A stretch of DNA of 63,400 bases from UBA1227 sp045599345 (GTDB lineage: Bacteria; Bacillota; Clostridia; Oscillospirales; Acutalibacteraceae): contig JAZRVV010000020.1 of NCBI GenBank assembly GCA_045599345.1, positions 1 through 63,400 on the forward strand. Direction: 5' to 3'. Below the pieces are notes generated by a model. The model saw only the letters and a list, made by a program, of their open reading frames with translations. It was not told where the DNA came from and did not search any database. A program made the translations under genes and the position numbers. The stretch's first letter is position 1; the number at the start of each line of letters is the position of its first letter. Shown one piece after another: positions 7,753-16,056 of this stretch.

Positions 7753-9657
7753 TTATTTTATCTTCTTAAGGAAGATTGCCGAGTTGCCGGCAAGGTTTAC
7801 CTTGAGACTGTTTTCTTTTTTGTGCATAGCGGTGTTGACAGTTTTAACTTTTCCGCTTGTGCTGAATCCTGTGCCACCAAAGCGTGGCTCATCAGTGCTG
7901 AATATTACTTCGTATGTGCCAGCATCTGCGCCACAGAGGTAGCCCTCACGATTGACCTTGGTGAAGTTTAGAATTGCGTAAATAGCTTCACCTTTGTCAT
8001 TGATTCGCTTGAAAGCGAGAACTGAGTTGCAGTTGTCATCAGGAATAATCCATTCAAATCCTTCCCAACTGTAATCTATCTCCCAAAGTTCGGAGTGGTC
8101 ACGATAAAACTTGTTGAGTGCCTTGGTGTATTCCTGAGTTTTCTTGTGCATGTCATACTCAAGAAGACCCCAGTCAAGTTCATCACCGTAATCCCACTCT
8201 TTGAATTGTCCGAATTCAGAACCCATAAAGAGAAGTTTTTTACCTGGATGAGCATACATATATGCAAGCATTGCGCGGAGGCCGGCAAATTTTTCCTGGT
8301 ACTCAGCTGGATTGTCTGGATTTCCTGGATGCTTGTTAATCAGTGAGCCTTTGCCGTGGACAACTTCATCGTGTGAGATTGGAAGGATGAAGTTTTCGGA
8401 GAAGGCGTAGAAGAATGAGAAGGTGAGACAGTCGTGGTTGTACTTCCTTGAAAGACCATCAAGGTTAAAGTACCTAATTACGTCGTTCATCCAACCCATA
8501 TTCCATTTGAAATTAAATCCGAGAGCCTTGTCATCAACGTCTGTTGGCTTGGTTACATTCGGCCAAGCGGTGCTCTCCTCGGCTATCACCATTACATCTC
8601 CGTGCTCTCGGAAGATGTTTTCGTTGAGCTTTTTGAGGAAAGCAACGGCCTCTAGGTTTTCGACACCACCGTTGATGTTTGGCATCCACTCGCCGTCGTC
8701 ACGGTCGTAATTTAGATAGAGCATTGATGCTACCGCATCAACGCGGATGCCATCAATGTGATATTTGTCGAGCCAGAACATTGCATTCGAAACAAGGAAA
8801 CTCTGTACCTCGTTTCTGCCAAAGTCAAACACTTTAGTGCCCCATGATTTGTGCTCGCCCTTTCTTGGGTCTGCATATTCATAGCAAGGCTCACCATCAA
8901 ATTCGTAAAGTCCACACTCGTCCTTTGGGAAATGCGCAGGAACCCAGTCTAATATGACACCGATATCATTTTTGTGACACGTATCAATTAAGTACATAAG
9001 GTCGTCCGGTGTGCCATAGCGTGAAGTTGCTGCATAGTAACCGCAAACTTGGTAACCCCAAGAACCGTCGAATGGGTATTCTGAAAGAGGCATAAATTCG
9101 ATGTGGGTATAACCCATATCCTTAACATATGGAACGAGCTCATCAGCGAGCTTGCGATATGAGAAAGTGTTGCCGTCATCAAAGCGGCGCCAGGAGCCGG
9201 CATGCACCTCATAGATATTGACTGGAAGGTCGTAGATACGTGAGTTGGCACGTTTTTTCAGCCATGCTGAATCGTGCCAGTCATACCCGTCAATATCGTA
9301 AAATTTGGTGGCGGTTCCTGGGCGCGTCTCCATATGATATCCATATGGATCGCTCTTTAAAATCATTCGGCCATTTTGCGATTTCACTGCATATTTATAC
9401 AGTGAAAACTCCTCAATTTGGCCTGTGATTTCTACTTCCCACAAGCTGTCGCTTATTTTGTACATCGGATTTTGACGTTCGTCCCATCCGTTGAACTCGC
9501 CAACAACGCTGACAGCACTCGCGTGAGGCGCCCATGTGCGGAAGACGACTGTGTCGTCATCCACGCGATGGGAGCCCAAAAGCTCGTACGACTTCGCGTT
9601 GTTGCCCTGATGGAAAAGATATACAGGGTATTCTAAATTTGGTCTTTCTTTTTGCAT
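7753..9657 (-). CDS. glgB: 1,4-alpha-glucan branching enzyme (GH13)
   Basis: A 634-residue enzyme that introduces alpha-1,6 branches into glycogen; first gene of the glgBCDA operon. An N-terminal CBM48 domain at about residues 20-115 (VVFRTWAPHASAVSVVGEFN) precedes the GH13 barrel. Active-site motifs are present: GIRVDAVASML (nucleophile Asp), VIAEEST (acid/base Glu) and SHDEVVHGKG (transition-state Asp). The C-terminal all-beta domain ends with IFLKKIK. Ribosome binding site AGAGG is 8 bases before the ATG. The order with glgC-glgD-glgA is common in Clostridia. Confidence 0.96.
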   Translation of the reverse strand: MQKERPNLEYPVYLFHQGNNAKSYELLGSHRVDDDTVVFRTWAPHASAVSVVGEFNGWDERQNPMYKISDSLWEVEITGQIEEFSLYKYAVKSQNGRMILKSDPYGYHMETRPGTATKFYDIDGYDWHDSAWLKKRANSRIYDLPVNIYEVHAGSWRRFDDGNTFSYRKLADELVPYVKDMGYTHIEFMPLSEYPFDGSWGYQVCGYYAATSRYGTPDDLMYLIDTCHKNDIGVILDWVPAHFPKDECGLYEFDGEPCYEYADPRKGEHKSWGTKVFDFGRNEVQSFLVSNAMFWLDKYHIDGIRVDAVASMLYLNYDRDDGEWMPNINGGVENLEAVAFLKKLNENIFREHGDVMVIAEESTAWPNVTKPTDVDDKALGFNFKWNMGWMNDVIRYFNLDGLSRKYNHDCLTFSFFYAFSENFILPISHDEVVHGKGSLINKHPGNPDNPAEYQEKFAGLRAMLAYMYAHPGKKLLFMGSEFGQFKEWDYGDELDWGLLEYDMHKKTQEYTKALNKFYRDHSELWEIDYSWEGFEWIIPDDNCNSVLAFKRINDKGEAIYAILNFTKVNREGYLCGADAGTYEVIFSTDEPRFGGTGFSTSGKVKTVNTAMHKKENSLKVNLAGNSAIFLKKIK

Positions 9658-9702
9658 AAAAATTGCCTCTTAAAAAATAATAAACATAATCATACAAGAT
9701 AA

Positions 9703-9731
9703 ATTTTACCAAAAATTGTGGCTTCATTCAA
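9703..9731 (-). promoter_or_regulatory. sigma-A promoter of the glg operon
   Basis: Read leftward: -35 TTGAAT, a 17-base spacer and -10 TAAAAT, giving a leader of about 35-40 bases before glgB. Spacing and hexamers fit the vegetative consensus well. Confidence 0.75.
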
Positions 9732-9897
9732 GTAGTTTCGATGATTTTTCTATCTATATTTTACAATATAGCGCGCAAAAGATTATGCACTTTTGTGCAA
9801 AATCCTTAAATTAGTACGCGTATAACCATATTTAGTGGTTTGTCCAAAAACATGACACAAAATTTGGATAATTTTTTGAAATTTTTGGATTTTGAGG

Positions 9898-9926
9898 TTG
9901 CAATTCTTTTTATAATAATATATAAT
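9898..9926 (+). promoter_or_regulatory. strong sigma-A promoter for the Met-rich membrane protein gene
   Basis: -35 TTGCAA, 17-base spacer, -10 TATAAT (perfect). The expected start near 9933 leaves a leader of about 55 bases containing a GTGAGGG ribosome binding site. This is among the best promoter matches in the window. Confidence 0.8.
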
Positions 9927-9988
9927 TCTTGTGATAGTAGATAAAATTCTGCTCGGAAAATGACTTTTTAGAAAGTGAGGGTTTTGAA

Positions 9989-10960
9989 ATGGACGAAAGA
10001 AGAAGAACCATTTCATCTGAGGAACAGATGATCGGTGAAGCTTTAATGCGTGTTTCTAACACACTCGAGGCTCAGCGACTCACTAAATCCTTGGACTACC
10101 AAGAAAAATTAAGATCACGCTCAAACATCAGACTTATTATTGCTATCATCTGCTTGTTTGTTGCAATGATGATGATGGTTATCAGCGGAGCACTCCTCTT
10201 TGTACTTTGGAGATATGCTGATCCAGTACTTGACACAGTAATGCCATTCCTCAAGGGAATGATGGGCGACTTCGGCGTTATTTGGGACGGCCTTGTTGAG
10301 ACATTGTCTTATGTTCCTGTAATGGTTGAACAGCTCACAAGACTCCTTGAGCAGGTTATCATTATGCTTGAAGGCATCAACTCAATCGACCTTGCTGGTC
10401 TTATGGGAATGCTTTCTAAGATGCTCGGCGGACTTATGACTGTAATGGATGGCCTTATGGCTGACCTCAAGCCAGTTATGGCTGCTATCAGCGGTATGAT
10501 TAGAGACTTCGCAGCTAATGGTCTTGACCTTGATAAGCTTCTTACTGATCTCCTTGGTCCTGATGCTGCTGCTAATATCTCAGCATTCACACAGGGTCTT
10601 CTCACTGTAATGGGCAACATGGGTACACAGCTTGGTGACCTCTCAAATAGCCTTACACCAATGATGAGCGCTATGGGTACTATGATTGGTGACATCACAG
10701 CTGGTATCAACGCAGCTAACGGTCCAGCAATGGTTTCAGCTACATCTGATTTCCTTAACGCTATCCCTGACATACTCACCACAGGTACAGAGGCTATTGA
10801 GTCTATGACTGGTGCATTTGATCCTTCGGCTGCAGGTGCTCTTATTTCTAATACAGGCGAGGCTCTTACAAAGATGGTAGAAGGTCTTAATGGATTAGCA
10901 GGTCTTTTATCTGATCCTATGGGAGCGATCACTCAGTTGTTGTTTGGTGGTGGCAATTAG
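9989..10960 (+). CDS. Met/Leu/Gly-rich single-span membrane protein of unknown function
   Basis: 323 residues, no family recognised. A charged N-terminus (about 45 residues, MDERRRTISSEEQM) precedes one long hydrophobic segment at residues 48-74 that includes four consecutive Met. The remaining 250 residues are amphipathic helices rich in Met, Leu, Gly and Ala (MGMLSKMLGGLMTVMDGLM, MMSAMGTMIGD), with few charges apart from scattered Asp/Glu. I count 30 Met in the protein, about 9 percent. The likely topology is N-in with a large external or membrane-associated helical part. The gene has a near-consensus promoter, a good ribosome binding site and its own terminator, so it is probably well expressed alone. 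It is divergent from glgB. The texture recalls tape-measure or pore-associated helical proteins, but this is resemblance only. Confidence 0.85.
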   Translation: MDERRRTISSEEQMIGEALMRVSNTLEAQRLTKSLDYQEKLRSRSNIRLIIAIICLFVAMMMMVISGALLFVLWRYADPVLDTVMPFLKGMMGDFGVIWDGLVETLSYVPVMVEQLTRLLEQVIIMLEGINSIDLAGLMGMLSKMLGGLMTVMDGLMADLKPVMAAISGMIRDFAANGLDLDKLLTDLLGPDAAANISAFTQGLLTVMGNMGTQLGDLSNSLTPMMSAMGTMIGDITAGINAANGPAMVSATSDFLNAIPDILTTGTEAIESMTGAFDPSAAGALISNTGEALTKMVEGLNGLAGLLSDPMGAITQLLFGGGN

Positions 10961-11006
10961 CCTTAGACTTATAGACTAATCTTTGAGCAGATTATCGAAT
11001 ATATAC

Positions 11007-11042
11007 GGCCCACACCGTTTGGTGTGGGCCATTGGTCTTTTT
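11007..11042 (+). terminator. intrinsic terminator after the Met-rich membrane protein gene
   Basis: A perfect 10-bp GC-rich stem (GGCCCACACC / GGTGTGGGCC) with a GTTT loop is followed after six bases by a T-rich run. Confidence 0.85.
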
Positions 11043-11147
11043 AGAAGTATTAATTAAATAGTATATAATATACATTATATTAATAAAGTTTTATTCCTAA
11101 TTTAAGGTTTCTGTGGTATCATATTGGAGTTGAAAAAGGAGGCATTT

Positions 11148-12785
11148 ATGAAAACTTTAAGTAAAATGCTTTGTTTGGTGCTAAGCCTTGTATTTATATT
11201 TGGTATTATGAGCACTACTCTTGTAGCTTTCGCAGAAGGTGAAGATGAGGCTCAGCCTGCTGAAATTACTACAAGTTTCGTAAATCCAAATGGTAGGGTG
11301 CTCAGTGTTGCAAAGTATGGTAACAAGCGCCTTTACCCAGCAAACTCTATTGAGGGTATTAATAATTGTATTGAACTTGGTGTCGACGCAGTCACTGTTA
11401 GTGTGCAGGAGACCAAGGATAAACAGCTTGTGCTATTGTCTGGCACAGACCTTTCAAAGTACTGCGTCAGCAGGGAGGACGGCAAGACGGCCGTTGCTGG
11501 CAAGGTCACCGATTGCACCCTTGAGGACATTCAAAAGAATTATTGCCTCAAGGCTGACAATGGCGGTGCAGAAGGTGTTGCCACAACGTATGGCGTCGCG
11601 TCGCTCGCTGACGTTATCAAGGCCGCAAAGGGCAAGATATTGATAGTTGTAAACGGCGGATGGAAATACGCCGAGCAAATCAATGAAATTGCAAAGGAAC
11701 TTGAGGCCTGCGATACAGTGATTATTAGGGGCGCCAAGGACACAGACAAGATTGCAAAGTTTGTTACCAAGGTTGGTACATCTGGCTGCCGTGTAGCAGC
11801 AGTGTATGACGTTGATAACGACAAGGGCAACGCCAAGGAATATATTGGCAAGGCACTTGATGCTGGTGCGTTCATAGTCGAACTCAAAGCAGAGAAGGGT
11901 ATGGCTAGCATCTTTAATAGCACCCCGCTTGATAAGTTTGACGGCAAGGGCCGTGCGATGATTAGTACAACCAAGAGCAACCTCTGTGGTGACAGAGAGG
12001 ATAGACAAGCATCTTGGGAGGAACTTATCGACCTTGGATACAGCATGATTGAAACTGATTATCCAAGAGAGCTTGCACAATATTTAAGACAGATCGAGAC
12101 ATATCGTAGTGAGCTTACAACGCTTATTGCAACAGCTCAGAATGTGGATTCGTCTATTTATACTAAAGTATCTATTATAGCGCTTAATGATGCATTAGAA
12201 GAAGCCATGGCGGTATCATCTGAGGGTTGCAAGTCCCTTAATGATCTGGATACGGCACGCTATCATATTCAAGAAGCATTGGATGATTTGGAACTATCAG
12301 ACGGCAATGACAAAGCACCACTTCCAACATGGGTGGTAATCCTTATTGTTGTTGGCGCACTGATTGTAATTGCAGCATTGGCAATTCTTATTCCAAGAAA
12401 GATTAACAAGACTCGCCGTGAGAAGCGTCGTTTCGAGAGGTTCAAGAAGACATTCAAGAGCGAGATTCCTACAGAGAATGATGAGACTCTCACCACAAAT
12501 ATAGCTGAGGACGAGGAGTCCAACAGAGGCCTTAAAGAGGAAGTTGCTGAGAAAAATCTTCCTGTGGACGATTTTTCTCAAAGCAATATATCGGAAGCAT
12601 CGGACGATGCTGACCAACCTTTGAAAAGTGATGAGGAGGGCGATGTGACTCAAGTCTCGACGGAAGAGCCTTCAGAGGAAGTTGAAACTTTAGCAGAGGA
12701 ACCAGCCCCTTCGCTTTCAGAAATGCTAAATCTTGGACAGGTAGTTGAGATTGAAGTACCAGCGGATATAATTAGTGAAGAATAA
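11148..12785 (+). CDS. membrane-anchored, catalytically degenerate GDPD-like protein with acidic cytoplasmic tail
   Basis: 545 residues. Start chosen at the ATG preceded by AAAGGAGG; an in-frame TTG 24 bases earlier lies before that site. A signal peptide (residues 1-30, ending VAFAEG) leads to a domain with the layout of glycerophosphodiester phosphodiesterases at about 45-315. The active-site motifs are replaced: the HRG motif reads K56-Y57-G58, PENT reads P64-A65-N66-S67, the metal-binding ExD reads T83-V84-S85, and the following HD is SG. The repeat-containing surroundings (ELGVDAVTVSVQETKD, MIETDYP) still match the fold. A helical linker follows, then a transmembrane segment (about 400-423), a basic stop (TRREKRRFERFKK) and a 120-residue acidic cytoplasmic tail. 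That tail shares a motif with the RnfD-like protein at 27957. Probably a binding or sensory pseudoenzyme; the fold is clear, the role is inferred. Confidence 0.75.
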   Translation: MKTLSKMLCLVLSLVFIFGIMSTTLVAFAEGEDEAQPAEITTSFVNPNGRVLSVAKYGNKRLYPANSIEGINNCIELGVDAVTVSVQETKDKQLVLLSGTDLSKYCVSREDGKTAVAGKVTDCTLEDIQKNYCLKADNGGAEGVATTYGVASLADVIKAAKGKILIVVNGGWKYAEQINEIAKELEACDTVIIRGAKDTDKIAKFVTKVGTSGCRVAAVYDVDNDKGNAKEYIGKALDAGAFIVELKAEKGMASIFNSTPLDKFDGKGRAMISTTKSNLCGDREDRQASWEELIDLGYSMIETDYPRELAQYLRQIETYRSELTTLIATAQNVDSSIYTKVSIIALNDALEEAMAVSSEGCKSLNDLDTARYHIQEALDDLELSDGNDKAPLPTWVVILIVVGALIVIAALAILIPRKINKTRREKRRFERFKKTFKSEIPTENDETLTTNIAEDEESNRGLKEEVAEKNLPVDDFSQSNISEASDDADQPLKSDEEGDVTQVSTEEPSEEVETLAEEPAPSLSEMLNLGQVVEIEVPADIISEE

Positions 12786-12789
12786 AAAC

Positions 12790-12825
12790 AAGGTGTCGCA
12801 CGTGATGTGCGACACCTTAATTTTA
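12790..12825. terminator. bidirectional intrinsic terminator
   Basis: A perfect 12-bp stem (AAGGTGTCGCAC / GTGCGACACCTT) with a 5-base loop lies between convergent genes, with AT-rich runs on both flanks. Confidence 0.88.
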
Positions 12826-12835
12826 TGTTTAGATT

Positions 12836-13993
12836 TTATGCTTTAACTTCTTCTAGGCCCTTGTTGTAGGTTGTACCTACTATCTTGTTACGGCCAGTTT
12901 CTTTCGCAACATAGAGGTTGTCATCCGCTGCTTTGATGAAGTCCTCTGTGGCTTTCATGGAAACGGTAAGTTCTGCCACACCACCACTTATTGTAACAGG
13001 GCGGTCAATTTCTGGTGAAACCTTCATAGCGCTAAACTTTTCACGAATCTGATTAGCACGAACAATTGCTGTTTCTTCTGTTGCTCCTGGGAGTACGAGG
13101 ATGAATTCCTCGCCACCATATCGAGATACGATGTCATAGTCACGACAACTCTTTTTGAGGATGTCAGCAACTGCCTTGATTACTTCGTCTCCAACAAGAT
13201 GACCATAGTCATCGTTGATGCGCTTAAACTTGTCGATATCGAACATTACGATTGCTAGATCACGTCCATCCGAACGGCAAGATGCAATACTGCTTTCAAG
13301 ATAGCGGATGAGGAAACGCCTGTTGTAAGCACCTGTAAGAGGATCCTTAACTGAGAGTTCCTCCATCTGAGCGAGGAGTTTGTCCGAGCGGATTTGCTGA
13401 GCCTCAAAGTTGCGTGCAAGCACTTTTACAAGGATTGCGATACAAAGGGCGCAGACAATGAGGTCGAGGAATGTATCTAAGTATTCATTTCCGTTATAAA
13501 CAACAAGCCTTGTGATGAGGTCGTGGTATCCAAACCAATTTTTGTAGTCGGCCATTATTATGAGGCCATACCATACAAATGCACAGAAAACAAGGAGTGA
13601 ACCCCGTATTGCATCATTGAGCATGAGCACAGAGAAAACAATTGCCACTGTGAAATAGAGCGCCATGCTACTCTGGATACCGCCGAGAGTGGTATAGAGC
13701 AGTGGCATGATAATAAAGTTCATGCCAAATGCAATCAGGCCTATGATAATGTCGATGTTTTTAATGAATTTGGACAGTGGATAAATTGATAGGCAAGTAA
13801 CTGTACAAACAAGGCAAATCCAAAATCCCATATGGGAGTTGTTACCTGTTGTTACACCACTTATAAGGTTTGCTATTGTTGCGAGGAAAGAAAAGAAAGG
13901 AGCGCCTATACATACGATGTTAAAGAATTTGCGCTTGATTGGCACGTTGTCGCCAAAGGCATTTTCCCTAAATCTTTTAATTCGTTCTTTCAT
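12836..13993 (-). CDS. membrane-bound diguanylate cyclase (GGDEF), copy 1
   Basis: 385 residues. About six hydrophobic segments (residues 25-195) form a membrane sensor, followed by a short helix and a GGDEF domain. The domain has DPLTGAYNRRFL at its start, the metal/substrate segment FDIDKFKRINDDYGH, and an intact active site in RYGGEEFIL. The RxxD inhibitory site (RDYD) stands five residues before GGEEF, so product inhibition by c-di-GMP is expected. It makes c-di-GMP from two GTP. It is 15 bases downstream of a close paralogue and probably cotranscribed. The signal sensed by the membrane part is unknown. Confidence 0.93.
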   Translation of the reverse strand: MKERIKRFRENAFGDNVPIKRKFFNIVCIGAPFFSFLATIANLISGVTTGNNSHMGFWICLVCTVTCLSIYPLSKFIKNIDIIIGLIAFGMNFIIMPLLYTTLGGIQSSMALYFTVAIVFSVLMLNDAIRGSLLVFCAFVWYGLIIMADYKNWFGYHDLITRLVVYNGNEYLDTFLDLIVCALCIAILVKVLARNFEAQQIRSDKLLAQMEELSVKDPLTGAYNRRFLIRYLESSIASCRSDGRDLAIVMFDIDKFKRINDDYGHLVGDEVIKAVADILKKSCRDYDIVSRYGGEEFILVLPGATEETAIVRANQIREKFSAMKVSPEIDRPVTISGGVAELTVSMKATEDFIKAADDNLYVAKETGRNKIVGTTYNKGLEEVKA

Positions 13994-14008
13994 ATTTTGT
14001 CGCCTTCT

Positions 14009-15157
14009 TTATTCGGAAGAACCTTTCCAAATAATTTTATTTCTACCAGTTTCTTTAGCGGTATAGAGGTGTTCGTCGGCTGCTGCAATGAATTCCTCAA
14101 CTGTCTTGTAAGTGGTTACATAACTTGCAACACCACCACTGACAGTTACAGGTCTGTCAATTGCATCTGAGAAGCTGGATGCTTCTACCTTTGATCTGAT
14201 TTGCTCAGCGCGGGCATATGCGGTTTCCTCAGATGCGCCAGGCATTACGAGAATAAACTCTTCGCCGCCATAACGTGCTACTACGTCATAGTTACGACAA
14301 CTCTGAAGTAGCACGCCTGAGAATCCTTTGATGACTTCATCTCCTACGAGGTGACCAAAGTCATCGTTTACGCGTTTAAATTTATCAATATCAAACATGA
14401 TAATTGAAAGAGGAGCACGAGTTTCCTTGTGCTTTTCAATTCCAGATTCGATGTAACGAAGGAGGAATCTGCGGTTGTATGCGCCCGAAAGAGGGTCCTT
14501 AACTGAGAGTTCCTCAAGTTGTTTTAAAAGCTCGTTAGTACGCTTTTGCTGGAATTCGAAACAAAGAGCAAGCACTTTAACAAGGACTGATGTTGAAATA
14601 CCAACTGTAAAGAAGTCCATTGCTTGATCAAGGTACATTGCCCACTCTGGCATGATAAAGAACGTATCAGTGAGAGAGTCAGCATATTTTGCTGAGAAGA
14701 AAAATACAAGTGCATACCAGATTGATTCCACTATGAACATAATTATCATTGGTTTGAAGTCTAGCATCAGCACCGTGAAGACTAGTCCCATGACAAAGTA
14801 TATCGGCATACCACTGCCAATGCCACCAACGGTCAAGAAGAGTCCTGGGAAGAGGACGAAGTTGAGACCGATAAGGCAAAGCATGATTGCGAACTTAAGA
14901 TTCTTTGTGATGTGGAAAATGGCAAATGTTAAAAGGAAGAACAATATTGCCGTAAAACAGATTGTCATTCCAGGAAGGCCGATTTGCCAGAATCCTACGC
15001 CAGTATCCTTTGCGACACGAGCAATTGATATTCCGGATGCGAGTGTAGCAAGACAAGTTGCGAGTGCACCACCAAGCGCTGCGAAGTTGAAAAATCGCTC
15101 ACGAAGTTGAAGTTGATCTCCAAAGAGCGAAACAGCAAGATTTTTAATGCGTTCCAT
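14009..15157 (-). CDS. membrane-bound diguanylate cyclase (GGDEF), copy 2
   Basis: 382 residues with the same build as its neighbour: six membrane segments, then a GGDEF domain with DPLSGAYNRRFL, FDIDKFKRVNDDFGH, RYGGEEFIL and an RxxD site (RNYD). The cyclase halves are nearly identical in the key segments, while the membrane halves have diverged, so this is a tandem duplication that may now answer different signals. It is first in the two-gene operon, with a GGAGG site before the ATG and a promoter upstream. Confidence 0.93.
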   Translation of the reverse strand: MERIKNLAVSLFGDQLQLRERFFNFAALGGALATCLATLASGISIARVAKDTGVGFWQIGLPGMTICFTAILFFLLTFAIFHITKNLKFAIMLCLIGLNFVLFPGLFLTVGGIGSGMPIYFVMGLVFTVLMLDFKPMIIMFIVESIWYALVFFFSAKYADSLTDTFFIMPEWAMYLDQAMDFFTVGISTSVLVKVLALCFEFQQKRTNELLKQLEELSVKDPLSGAYNRRFLLRYIESGIEKHKETRAPLSIIMFDIDKFKRVNDDFGHLVGDEVIKGFSGVLLQSCRNYDVVARYGGEEFILVMPGASEETAYARAEQIRSKVEASSFSDAIDRPVTVSGGVASYVTTYKTVEEFIAAADEHLYTAKETGRNKIIWKGSSE

Positions 15158-15190
15158 AATTACCTCCGAATTTGCTGTATATTCTTTAAT

Positions 15191-15220
15191 ATTATAACAT
15201 ATTAATGTAACCTATAACAA
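15191..15220 (-). promoter_or_regulatory. promoter of the diguanylate cyclase pair
   Basis: Read leftward: -35 TTGTTA, an 18-base spacer, and an extended -10 (TGT before TATAAT). The hexamers are good; the spacer is one base longer than optimal. Confidence 0.65.
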
Positions 15221-15242
15221 TCAAATTGGCTAAAAAGTAAAC

Positions 15243-15288
15243 AAAAAAACAGACCTTTTTATGGGAAAATCCACAAAGAGGTCCTGTT
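15243..15288 (-). terminator. intrinsic terminator after xth
   Basis: Read leftward, AACAGGACCT pairs with AGGTCTGTT (one bulged base) across a long loop and is followed by a run of seven T. The bulge and loop size make it weaker than the other terminators here. Confidence 0.6.
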
Positions 15289-15289
15289 T

Positions 15290-16045
15290 TTATATATCAA
15301 TATCAAGTTCGATTGGGCAGTGGTCACTGCCAAAAATGTCCGTGTGAATCTTGGCATCCTTGATATTATCTCGCGCATCATTCGATACAACGAAGTAATC
15401 TATGCGCCACCCAGCATTGTTTGCTCTAGCATTGTGGCGATATGACCACCATGAATATTCTACCTTGTCTGGATAGAGATATCTAAATGAATCTGTAAAT
15501 CCAGCATCCAGGAGTTTTGAAAACTTTTCTCTCTCTTCATTTGAAAATCCAGGTTTGCCAATGTTTGGTTTTGGATTTTTAAGATCGATTTCCTCATGAG
15601 CAACATTTAAATCTCCACAGAGGATAACTGGTTTTTTCTCATTTAGTTTTTTGATGTAGTCACGAACCTTGTCTTCCCAATCCATACGGAAGTCAAGACG
15701 TTTGAGCTCATCTTGAGCGTTTGGAACATAGAACGTTATGAAGAAAAAGCCATCGAATTCAAGTGTTATTGCGCGACCTTCGCAGTCGTGCTCAGGGGAG
15801 CCTATGCCGTATGTAACGGATAGTGGTTCCGCCTTTGTAAAAATGGCGGTGCCGGAATATCCTTTTTTCTCGGCATAGTTCCAGTACTGATAATAGCCTG
15901 GAAGGTCGAGCGCGATTTGGCCCTCCTGGAGCTTTGTCTCCTGGAGGCAGAATATGTCGGCATCAAGTGCATTGAATGAGGCAAGGAAATCCTTGCCTAC
16001 ACATGCACGAATTCCATTGACGTTCCACGAAATAAATTTAAGCAT
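15290..16045 (-). CDS. xth: exodeoxyribonuclease III (AP endonuclease)
   Basis: 251 residues, the usual length for the ExoIII/ExoA family. Catalytic motifs run in order: FISWNVNGIRA, CLQETKLQ (metal-binding Glu), YVPNAQ, CGDLNVAH and GSDHCPIELD with the catalytic His. It cleaves at abasic sites and trims 3-prime ends in base excision repair. It lies 11 bases downstream of mltG on the same strand and is probably cotranscribed with it, a pairing that looks incidental. Confidence 0.95.
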   Translation of the reverse strand: MLKFISWNVNGIRACVGKDFLASFNALDADIFCLQETKLQEGQIALDLPGYYQYWNYAEKKGYSGTAIFTKAEPLSVTYGIGSPEHDCEGRAITLEFDGFFFITFYVPNAQDELKRLDFRMDWEDKVRDYIKKLNEKKPVILCGDLNVAHEEIDLKNPKPNIGKPGFSNEEREKFSKLLDAGFTDSFRYLYPDKVEYSWWSYRHNARANNAGWRIDYFVVSNDARDNIKDAKIHTDIFGSDHCPIELDIDI

Positions 16046-16056
16046 TAAATCACCAA

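Larger units (their letters stand above)
9658..9988. other. divergent regulatory region between glgB and the Met-rich membrane protein gene
   Basis: This 331-base non-coding stretch is strongly AT-rich and holds two well-formed promoters firing outward, one for glgB and one for the gene at 9989. The middle (about 9735-9890) contains no ORF I believe and no clear hairpin. It could hold operator sites for a shared regulator, but I see no obvious palindrome. Confidence 0.6.

Noticed and set aside
10309..10932. 207-codon antisense open frame inside the Met-rich protein gene
   Set aside because: It arises from the codon bias of the sense gene, has no ribosome binding site, and its product is a low-complexity mirror of the sense sequence.
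11454..12080. 208-codon antisense frame opposite the GDPD-like gene
   Set aside because: No ribosome binding site, no domain, and the sense gene is clearly coding.
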